Shown piece after piece: positions 8,129 to 15,426 of a DNA stretch of 64,000 bases (its first letter is position 1; each line of letters starts with the position of its first letter). The translations under genes were made by a program, and so were the position numbers. The stretch is taken from the NCBI GenBank assembly GCA_937927975.1, contig CALEZT010000197.1:17288-81287 (forward strand), written 5' to 3'. Source of the stretch: an uncultured Phycisphaerales bacterium (GTDB taxonomy: Bacteria; Planctomycetota; Phycisphaerae; Sedimentisphaerales; Anaerobacaceae). Below the pieces are notes generated by a model. It was not told the origin of the DNA. It searched no databases and worked only from the letters and a program-made list of their open reading frames with translations.

Positions 8129-9523
8129 TCATTTCTTTCGGTCGTTTTCCTTTTCTCCATGGCCGGGGCCCGTTGTCTCTTCGATCAGCGACAGGGCCTG
8201 CTCGATCAGGATCTCTCCTGCCCCTTCGGCCAGAAGCGTTCCCGAGCCCGGTTCGTAGCCGCCCTCTTTGTAGGCCTGGCGATGGTTCACGTATCCAACC
8301 ACGTCGTTGGCCAAAGTGACGATGAAGAGATTCTTCACGGAGGTTCTCTCCTTGATCGCCAGGCCCACCTCCACGAGGATCTCGCCCGGCAGGCCCAGGA
8401 TCCACGTGTCCCCCAAGCCCAGGACCTGGATCTCGGTGGTGAAGGAGGATGAACTACCGCCTGCTTTGCAGGGCAGGGTGATTTCTCTGGTGGCGGCTCT
8501 CAATACGACGTCGCCCGAGGCAGTCGCCATCTGGAGTCTCTTCAAGGCTTCGCCGCCAAGGGCCTTGCCGAGCTGTTCGCAGGGCTTCACGTCCCGTCGG
8601 AGCGGAACGGTGTTTCCCGCCAGACCCAGCACGAACAGACTGGTTCCGCCCTCGGTCTGCTCCACGACGTGTGTCGCGGTCGCGGGGTAGTCGGCTGAGA
8701 TCGTCGTGCTCAGGAATGGATAGATGCACACGGGATGGCAGCCGAAGCCGATGATCGAGCCGACAACTCGTCCGCTCGCGTCCTCCATGCGAAAGGCGAG
8801 TACCGCCGGATCGATAGGGCCGAACTTCAGAGGAGTCTCTCCCGTCGCAGGATCGAGGACGGCGCACATGCGGCCGTCGCTGCCGGTTTCGAGGCTGCGA
8901 GTCGCGGCGACGGTTTCGGGCACCGTGAACGCCATCCTGACCTGGCCGTCCGTCGTTCGGGGTCTGCGATTGTAGAGGACCTCGGGCAATGAACCGATCG
9001 CGGAGCCGATCCGCACCTCCTGCATATTTCGATGCGCGATCTGCACGGAATCTGCGATCTTGCTCACAAGCACCCGGCAATATGATTGGTCGATCTGCGA
9101 GGGATCGAGCCTGCCTTCCACGGGGACTTTCGACCGCGCGAAGACCTCCGGGCCGGAGTGCGTGTGCGTGGCGCAGACCATGACGTTCTTCTCCGCGATG
9201 CCGGTCCTTTGTCGAACGAGGGCCCGCACGGGACTGGTGATCTCCTCCAGCGGGGTATAGAGCAGATCGGCTGAGACGATGGCCACAGTGGTGGTTCCGT
9301 CGCTGAGCACCATCGCTTTGGCGAAGAGACCATCCCGGACGGCATCGCTCGGCTGCCCTTTGGACCCGATCAGGGTAATGCCCAAAGGCGGCGTGATCTC
9401 GACTTTTCCGCATCCGCCGCGAAGCGAGGCCCGAGCGATTGTCGCCAGGGTGAGGCCAACCAGCAGAACGAGAATTTTGAAGTGTGAAGTCTGAAGTGTG
9501 AAGTCGGAGCTTCGCGAGGCCAT
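8129..9523 (-). CDS. Neutral/alkaline non-lysosomal ceramidase-like secreted protein
   Basis: A 464-residue exported protein of the neutral/alkaline ceramidase N-terminal family, common in Planctomycetota where substrates are mostly unknown. Zinc-ligand motifs are ATHTHSGPEV (H-x-H) and GFGCHPVCI. The segment that holds the serine-bearing GDVSPN motif in true ceramidases here reads GLAGNTVPLRR, so the classical catalytic Ser is absent and ceramide hydrolysis is doubtful. ATG at 9523 has AGGAG about 9 nt upstream. The signal peptide (hydrophobic core ILVLLVGLTLATIARA) is preceded by SDFTLQTSHF, encoded by a short dispersed repeat. It is divergent from the DegT-family gene. Confidence 0.8.
   Translation of the reverse strand: MASRSSDFTLQTSHFKILVLLVGLTLATIARASLRGGCGKVEITPPLGITLIGSKGQPSDAVRDGLFAKAMVLSDGTTTVAIVSADLLYTPLEEITSPVRALVRQRTGIAEKNVMVCATHTHSGPEVFARSKVPVEGRLDPSQIDQSYCRVLVSKIADSVQIAHRNMQEVRIGSAIGSLPEVLYNRRPRTTDGQVRMAFTVPETVAATRSLETGSDGRMCAVLDPATGETPLKFGPIDPAVLAFRMEDASGRVVGSIIGFGCHPVCIYPFLSTTISADYPATATHVVEQTEGGTSLFVLGLAGNTVPLRRDVKPCEQLGKALGGEALKRLQMATASGDVVLRAATREITLPCKAGGSSSSFTTEIQVLGLGDTWILGLPGEILVEVGLAIKERTSVKNLFIVTLANDVVGYVNHRQAYKEGGYEPGSGTLLAEGAGEILIEQALSLIEETTGPGHGEKENDRKK
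9475..9505 (-). repeat. Short dispersed repeat (GAAGTGTGAAGT units), copy inside signal-peptide region
   Basis: Two TGAAGTGTGAAGT units in tandem, separated by C. The repeat is translated as DFTLQTSHFK at the N-terminus of the ceramidase-like protein. A related copy in opposite orientation lies at 9585-9609. Confidence 0.6.
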
Positions 9524-9584
9524 GGTCCTGATTCTCCTTTCATCGAACACGGTCCGAGCATTCTATACGGTGGATTTCACTCTT

Positions 9585-9609
9585 GACACTTCAAACTTCA
9601 CACTTCAAA
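9585..9609 (+). repeat. Second copy of the GAAGTGTGAAGT-type repeat, inverted relative to the first
   Basis: ACACTTCAAACTTCACACTT units lie just upstream of the DegT-family gene. They form an inverted pair with the copy at 9475-9505 across the divergent promoter region. Confidence 0.55.
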
Positions 9610-9640
9610 CTCCAACTATGGTTCTTGAAAGGGGCTTACC

Positions 9641-10999
9641 ATGAAGAGCGGCGGTTTTTCGAGACGACGGTTCATCGCGGCGGCTTCGGCCGGTTCCCTT
9701 GCGGCGGCTGCCTCCAGAACGATCCCTGCGTACGGAAACGCGGTCAAGAAAGCGGGACAACTGGCGATCCTGGGCGGTCAGCCGGTGAGGGCGAAGAACA
9801 AGCCCTGGCCCGAGTGGCCGTACTGGGACGACAGCGTGATCGATACGCTCGTCAAGACCGCCAAGAGCCGCATCTGGTGCCGGATCCAATCGACCTCGGG
9901 CACCGTTCCCACGTTCGAGAAGGAATACGCCCGGCTGATGGGGACGCGGTTCTGCGTCGCCACCGGCGCGGGCACCCAGGCCCTGCACACATGCGTCGAG
10001 GCGATGGGCATCGGTCCTGGTGACGAGGTCATCACGAGCCCCTACACCGATCCCGGCACGATCCAGGGCATTCTGTCTGCGCGGGCGCTGCCTGTCCTGG
10101 CGGATCTGGACGTCGAGTCGTACCAGCTCGATCCCACGGATGTCGAGAAGAAGATCACCGAGAACACCCGGGCGATCATGCCGGTCCACATGATGGGCCA
10201 GCCCTGCGACATGGACTCGATCATGGCGATCGCCAGGAAACATAACCTCCGTGTGATCGAGGACGCCTGCCAGGCGCATCTGGCCGAACATCGGGGCCGA
10301 AAGCTGGGCACGATCGGCGACCTCGGATGCTTCAGCTTCCAGTCGAGTAAGACCATCGCCTGCGGCGAGGGCGGGGGAATCATCGGCAGCGACGAAGAAC
10401 TCATGGACAAGTGCTACACGGTTCACAATCACGGCACGTCGCGTCGAGGCCGGACCGAATTGATCGGACCCAAGTACCGCATGAACGAATTCGAGGCCGC
10501 GGTGCTCCTGGGCCAGTTGCCCGGCGCGGTCGAGCGGTGGCGACGCCGCAACGACAACGCCGCCTACCTGACGAAGCGGCTCAAGGACATCACTGGCCTG
10601 ACACCCCAGAAGCTCTACCCCGGCACCGACAGCGGTTCTTTCTATCTCTACACGATGTCCTACCATCAGGAACACTTCGACGGCGTCAGTCGCGCGACGT
10701 TCCTGAAGGCCATGAGCGCCGAGGGCGTCGGCCTGAGCGAGTACATCGCGCAGGGTCTGCACAAAGAGCCCTGGATCGATGAGATCGTGAAGTCCAGGAG
10801 CTATCAGAAGATGTACTCGGCCGACCGGCTCCGGCGGTTCAGCGAAGAACGGGCTTGCCCCAACTGCGACCGGGTCTGCGATGAGATGGTCATGTTATGG
10901 GCTTCGGGCCCGCTGCTGGCGCCTCAGAAAGACGTGGCCGACGTCGCCGACGCGATCGAGAAGGTCTGGGAGAACCGGGCCCAATTGAAGCAGATTTGA
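9641..10999 (+). CDS. DegT/DnrJ/EryC1/StrS-family PLP protein with Tat signal
   Basis: A 452-residue fold-type I PLP enzyme of the sugar aminotransferase family. The PLP lysine is K237 in FQSSKTIACGEGG. Other family motifs are ATGAGTQALH, GDEVITSPYTD, VHMMGQPCDMD and VIEDACQAHLAE. The N-terminus carries a twin-arginine signal (GGFSRRRFIAAASAG), so it is predicted to be exported, which is unusual for a sugar aminotransferase. A ribosome-binding sequence (AAAGGGG) precedes the ATG. Export suggests action on cell-surface or imported sugars, or a non-aminotransferase role such as dehydratase or sensor. No nucleotide-sugar pathway genes adjoin it. Confidence 0.88.
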   Translation: MKSGGFSRRRFIAAASAGSLAAAASRTIPAYGNAVKKAGQLAILGGQPVRAKNKPWPEWPYWDDSVIDTLVKTAKSRIWCRIQSTSGTVPTFEKEYARLMGTRFCVATGAGTQALHTCVEAMGIGPGDEVITSPYTDPGTIQGILSARALPVLADLDVESYQLDPTDVEKKITENTRAIMPVHMMGQPCDMDSIMAIARKHNLRVIEDACQAHLAEHRGRKLGTIGDLGCFSFQSSKTIACGEGGGIIGSDEELMDKCYTVHNHGTSRRGRTELIGPKYRMNEFEAAVLLGQLPGAVERWRRRNDNAAYLTKRLKDITGLTPQKLYPGTDSGSFYLYTMSYHQEHFDGVSRATFLKAMSAEGVGLSEYIAQGLHKEPWIDEIVKSRSYQKMYSADRLRRFSEERACPNCDRVCDEMVMLWASGPLLAPQKDVADVADAIEKVWENRAQLKQI

Positions 11000-11026
11000 C
11001 GCCGACGGCTCGTCGGGGATGGGTCG

Positions 11027-13222
11027 TCAGGGTTTGCGCGAAATCCCCAGATCGAGCACCGAGTAGCCGTCGATCTCGAAATGCTCGACGACGATTTCGA
11101 CGGTCTTGTCTTCGGTCGGCGTAAATTCGCCGGCATCGCGGGTCGGGCCGTGCCATGCCCAGTTCTCGATGACCGGCTTGCCGTCCACGAGGACGCGGAC
11201 TCCGTCGTCGCTGAGGGTCGTGAATTCCCACGTGCCCGCCGAGAGCGGCAGTTGGGTTCGAGCGATCATGCCGAAGTGGTCGCCGCCGAGCTTGGCGGCC
11301 GTGATGGCTTCCGAGAGATTCTGTTCGCTCGGGCCGCCCCAGGCGTACTTGAAGGCGAGCTGTTTGACCTGTCCTGAGGCCGCGGTCCCTCCCTGGCTGA
11401 GCTCTCGCCATGCCGCCAGGTCGTTTCGGGGATCCACGGCTTCTATCCACTTGAAGAACGTGAGGTCCCAGGTCGCCGAGATCAACGTGCCGCGAATCTC
11501 GTGCCGCCAGTCGCCGTCCTTGACCCGCAGCAGATAGGGATGCACGCCGGGTCCTGCACAGGAGAGAGTAAAGACCCTCGCGTCTTGGCCGGCGGAGTCC
11601 TGCCCCCGGACGCCATCTCCTTCGACCGTGATCGTGGCGTTCGGGGATACATTGTGCAGGTCGAAACGAATGGAATCGCCGGTGTCCTGGACCTTGCGAA
11701 CGAGGGGGGACTGGTGGTCCCAGGGGCCCCATTCGGTCATGACGATGTTCTGCCGGCCTCGCAACTGAGGCCGAGCGCCGACCGGGCGGGTTGAACCATA
11801 CGCGACGTATCGAGGCCTCGCGGGGACATCGGCCTTTGCGCCCTTACGCACGAGAGATTCCGGCTCTTTCGACATCTCCTGGTCCACGTTCTCCAGCGAG
11901 TTCTCACCGAGGATCAGCTCGCCGGGCCCGCGCAGGTGAAATGCCAATGTGTCGCCGACGAACTGATTGTCGCCCGCGAAATTGTCCTTGGACTCCGTGC
12001 CGTTGGCCTTTGCCCAGGGCTTGTCTGCAAAGGCGCCTACCGGTCCGCCCCACAGATGGACGCCGCACTTGTTTGTCTTGAAGGTGTTTGCGAGGATGCG
12101 ATTGCGCCGGCCGTGCTCGATATTGACGCCGCCGCGTTCCAGGCCATAGGCCATTTCGCCATTGCCTTCGATCCGGTTTCCTGCGATCAGCGTGTTCTGC
12201 GAGTAGCCGCCCCACACGCCGCAGATGGCGTTTTCCACCAGGCGGTTGTCGTAGAACACGTTCCCGAAGGAGAAGGTCATCTCGATTCCGTGGGCGGGGG
12301 CATAGGAGAAGTCGTTGCCGATGAGCAGATTGTCGTTGTTGCCGCGTCGCTGGTACCAATCGGGCGGGTGGCTGCCGGTCTCGCCCAGGGCCTCTTTGCC
12401 CGCGAATCCGAAGAAGCCGTCGCCCCCGTGCGTGGCGGAGTTCTCCGCGACGATGTTGTCGCAGTTCTGCTCGAACATGAGGATGCCGGCGGAGTCCTGG
12501 CCACGGTTGTAGACGCCGTGGCTGTACCCGCGCACGCAGAAGTCGCACGCGTTGCGCGAGATCGTGTTGCGGCTGGACCGCCACAGCGCGATGCCCCAGC
12601 CCGAGTTGAACGAAAAGTCGTTGTCGAAGATCTTCGAATCGTTCACCCGGTCGAGGCACAGGGCGTTCTGGCCGTGGCCGACCTTGCAGTTGTGCACCGT
12701 GATCTGATTCGAATCCTCGACGTACATCGCGGCGCCGTAATTGAGCAGCCACTGATTCTCGTCGTTGTCGTGGGGAAAGAGCCAGTCTCCGCTGTCCTCG
12801 GCCGCGGGGGTGGACTTCAGGTACGCGCGGCGATTGTCGGAGGCGTCGATGGCGTCGAGCGTCAGGCCGTGGGTCTTCGTCGCCCAGAGACCGCCCCAGA
12901 AGCCGCTGACGCGAGCGCCCTTGATCGTGACGTTGGACTGCCCGTCGATGCGGATGCCGTAGCCTCTGTACTCGTCGGGCCGGCGGTTTCGCGGCGAACC
13001 CCGCAGGTGCGAGCCGGGGGCGAATGCGATTTCCACATCCGACGCGACGATCTGAATCACGCCGTTGCCGTTGAGGTCTTCGGTAATCGTGCCGGCAGGA
13101 ATGACGATCGTGCAGGATCGAGAGATCCTGACGTCATCCGACGTGACGCGCACGGTCGGCAACTCCTGGGCGGTCCCAACCGAGACCGCCCAGACGATGA
13201 GTATGGTTGTCAACGACGACAT
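11027..13222 (-). CDS. Secreted right-handed beta-helix protein with C-terminal PA14-like domain
   Basis: A 731-residue exported protein. ATG at 13222 (AGGAG 5 nt upstream) starts a signal peptide (MSSLTTILIVWAVSVGTAQ). Residues about 35-450 form repeated NxI/NxF strands of a parallel beta-helix of the NosD/pectate-lyase type (IEGNGEMAYG, NILMFEQNCDNIVAENS-like repeats). The C-terminal 110 residues, with AGTWEFTTLSDDGVRVLVDGKPVIENW, match a PA14-type carbohydrate-binding domain. The likely role is polysaccharide lyase, epimerase or glycan binding; no catalytic residues could be assigned. It is convergent with the DegT gene (27 nt apart) and lies 19 nt downstream of the GH127 gene, so the two probably form an operon. 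Confidence 0.78.
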   Translation of the reverse strand: MSSLTTILIVWAVSVGTAQELPTVRVTSDDVRISRSCTIVIPAGTITEDLNGNGVIQIVASDVEIAFAPGSHLRGSPRNRRPDEYRGYGIRIDGQSNVTIKGARVSGFWGGLWATKTHGLTLDAIDASDNRRAYLKSTPAAEDSGDWLFPHDNDENQWLLNYGAAMYVEDSNQITVHNCKVGHGQNALCLDRVNDSKIFDNDFSFNSGWGIALWRSSRNTISRNACDFCVRGYSHGVYNRGQDSAGILMFEQNCDNIVAENSATHGGDGFFGFAGKEALGETGSHPPDWYQRRGNNDNLLIGNDFSYAPAHGIEMTFSFGNVFYDNRLVENAICGVWGGYSQNTLIAGNRIEGNGEMAYGLERGGVNIEHGRRNRILANTFKTNKCGVHLWGGPVGAFADKPWAKANGTESKDNFAGDNQFVGDTLAFHLRGPGELILGENSLENVDQEMSKEPESLVRKGAKADVPARPRYVAYGSTRPVGARPQLRGRQNIVMTEWGPWDHQSPLVRKVQDTGDSIRFDLHNVSPNATITVEGDGVRGQDSAGQDARVFTLSCAGPGVHPYLLRVKDGDWRHEIRGTLISATWDLTFFKWIEAVDPRNDLAAWRELSQGGTAASGQVKQLAFKYAWGGPSEQNLSEAITAAKLGGDHFGMIARTQLPLSAGTWEFTTLSDDGVRVLVDGKPVIENWAWHGPTRDAGEFTPTEDKTVEIVVEHFEIDGYSVLDLGISRKP

Positions 13223-13241
13223 TCGACTCCTCGACACTCCA

Positions 13242-15263
13242 TCATTCTACGACCCGAGGGAACTCCGTCACACGGATGTTCGTGCATCCGTAGGGAATGA
13301 GCGTGAGTTCCTCGATCGGCTCGCTGGATCTTTGCGGTTCCGGCTGGATCTCCTGGGCCCAGCCATGCACGAGTTTCCAGTTGGGGAGCTTGCGGCCCTT
13401 GACCCTGGCGACCATGCCTGCGCCCTCCGGCGAGAAGGGTTTCTCACCCACCGGTTGTTCGGCAAACGTGATACTGGTCTGGGGTTTGGCTTCGTCGATG
13501 AGCAGGCCGTAGTTCCAGGGCGTCGTCGGACGGACCTCGAAATCTCCGTGCGGAAGCTCGCGGTGCGGCTTGTCCATATTCACCTGTTTCCACTCTTCGC
13601 CCAGTTTCAGGGAATAAACCAGCGGGCCTCGCTCGATCGCGACGGCCTCGTTGTACTGCCTCGAGGTCTTGACGCTCATCGGGAAACGCAGGGCGACCTC
13701 GGTCGTGCCTTTCCACAGGCGTTCTACCTTGTGGAACGAACCTGCCTTGAGCGATTTCTCCGAACCACCTGCGACACGGATGGTGGCGTTCTGCGTCCAG
13801 GCCGGGACACGCAGCGCCAGCGGGAAACTGGCGGTTTTGTCCGTCGTTACCGTGATTTTGATCGTCTCGCGGAACGGGTAGTCGGTGTCGGTCGCCACGG
13901 AAACTCGTGCGCCGCCTGTCTCGAAGCGGGCGGTGCTCGGCGCGTAGGCCACCGCGGCGATCCCTTCGCCCGCACGCATCCAGAGACGGGCGGCGAACTT
14001 GGGCCAGCCTTGGTGCATGTTCGCGGTGCAGCAGCCGAAGTTGGGCTCCAGGCCATAGATGTTCGACTCCGGCCCGTTCGACGACCACATATGGTCCGGA
14101 TTGATCGTGCACTGGACCTGGTTGACCTGCTGGTCGTACTGGTGCGACCACATGTCGGGCGCAAACGTGGCGGGCAAGGCGTTGAAGGCGATCCGCTCCA
14201 GACGGTCGCCAAAGGCGGGATCGCCTGTTACGGCGATCAGGTGTTCCAGCGAGTACATCGCCTCGACGACGGCGCACAGCTCGGTCCCCTGGACCGGGTT
14301 CTTGCCGGAGAGGCACTCATCCCCGGTGAACATGCCGTTCACTTGGCCGTGATAACGGTCGAGAATCGCCAGCATCTTCGCGGGGAAGGCCCGTTCGATG
14401 TCGCGTCGTGTCAGACGCCAGGACAGGGCATAGGCCTTCAGGGCCATGCCGGTGTTGACGACGTGCTTGTCGAAACGCCACAGGCCGCGACGCGGCGTGG
14501 GGTTCGTGACGTCTTCCCGGCCATAGAAGGCCATGTAGTCGAAACCTTGCTCGTGGAATTTGCGGGCCAGGTCGAGCAACCATTTCTCGCCGGTCTTCTC
14601 GTAGACATAATAGACGGGGATCAGGCCCTCGAACCAGCGGAACTTGCCCCACGAGAATAGCGGCGTGCGATCGAGCGCGTCGAGCGTCGCCTTGAGATTG
14701 CGAAGGACCGCCTGGAGGACCGCGACGTCGCCCGTGGCGTCGTGATACTGGACGAGCACCTTGTTCGCCAGCAGAATGGCCCAGAGATCGTACGGCTTGG
14801 CGCTGGCGTCGAGCGGATAGGGTGCGTACCAGCCGTCGGGCCGCTGATGAGCGACGATGTAATCGACATATCGCTTGACCTTGGCTTTGAGGGCCTCATC
14901 ATTTAGGACCCAGGCCAGGGGAATCACGCCGTCGAGCCAGTAGGGGGCCCGCTCCCAACCCTCGGCTTTGCCGCCGAACCACTGGCTCTGACCGACATCG
15001 GGCCAGAATTCATCCAGGTGGCCGCTCAGGCCGTCGGCCTGGACGCGAAGCTGTCGCCGGAGCCAGCCCGTCGGGCGGATCGATCCCAGCGGCAGGGGCC
15101 CAAACGCCAACTCGGCCAAACCCGATGGCACCTTGCCGCGGGATTTCTCGGTTGTGGATTTCGATGCGGATCCGGCCTGGGCCAGCGGCGATGCGGCGAT
15201 GACTGCGGCCCCGCCCGCGATGCCGGCCAGGAACTGACGACGTCTCATGTGCGGTGTATTCAT
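13242..15263 (-). CDS. GH127-family beta-L-arabinofuranosidase-like enzyme, Tat/lipobox-free signal
   Basis: A 673-residue protein of the DUF1680/GH127 group. It starts at ATG 15263 (AAAGGAG about 5 nt upstream) with a twin-arginine-type signal (HMRRRQFLAGIAGGAAVIAA). In GH127 a Glu and three Cys bind zinc, and one Cys acts as nucleophile. The counterparts here are E328 and C330 in QGTELCAVVEAM and C411-C412 in FGCCTANMHQG, so it looks catalytically competent. The body is an (alpha/alpha)6 barrel followed by beta-sandwich domains. Removal of beta-L-arabinofuranose or related residues from plant or algal glycans is the family activity; the exact substrate is inference. It is transcribed with the downstream beta-helix/PA14 gene and is divergent from the next gene. 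Confidence 0.88.
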   Translation of the reverse strand: MNTPHMRRRQFLAGIAGGAAVIAASPLAQAGSASKSTTEKSRGKVPSGLAELAFGPLPLGSIRPTGWLRRQLRVQADGLSGHLDEFWPDVGQSQWFGGKAEGWERAPYWLDGVIPLAWVLNDEALKAKVKRYVDYIVAHQRPDGWYAPYPLDASAKPYDLWAILLANKVLVQYHDATGDVAVLQAVLRNLKATLDALDRTPLFSWGKFRWFEGLIPVYYVYEKTGEKWLLDLARKFHEQGFDYMAFYGREDVTNPTPRRGLWRFDKHVVNTGMALKAYALSWRLTRRDIERAFPAKMLAILDRYHGQVNGMFTGDECLSGKNPVQGTELCAVVEAMYSLEHLIAVTGDPAFGDRLERIAFNALPATFAPDMWSHQYDQQVNQVQCTINPDHMWSSNGPESNIYGLEPNFGCCTANMHQGWPKFAARLWMRAGEGIAAVAYAPSTARFETGGARVSVATDTDYPFRETIKITVTTDKTASFPLALRVPAWTQNATIRVAGGSEKSLKAGSFHKVERLWKGTTEVALRFPMSVKTSRQYNEAVAIERGPLVYSLKLGEEWKQVNMDKPHRELPHGDFEVRPTTPWNYGLLIDEAKPQTSITFAEQPVGEKPFSPEGAGMVARVKGRKLPNWKLVHGWAQEIQPEPQRSSEPIEELTLIPYGCTNIRVTEFPRVVE

Positions 15264-15284
15264 GGGCTCCTTTCTCCAATCGCT

Positions 15285-15308
15285 GTAGGGGCGACGCATG
15301 CGTCGCCC
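15285..15308. repeat. Palindromic dispersed repeat of the GTAGGGGCG type
   Basis: A perfect 20-bp palindrome, GGGCGACGCATGCGTCGCCC, at 15289-15308, preceded by TGTA. It lies in the divergent promoter region between the GH127 gene and the alginate-lyase-like fusion. A decayed relative starting with the same GTAGGGGCG lies at 17972-18000. Confidence 0.7.
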
Positions 15309-15426
15309 TCGGCAATCCCATTTGCCGTTGATGCTACCTTGCGAGGCTTCTGCGTTCAAGGCATATTGTCTGGGCGAACCGGGAGGGGGATGGTACCATG
15401 GGCTCGCATCACAAAGGAGAAACGCC

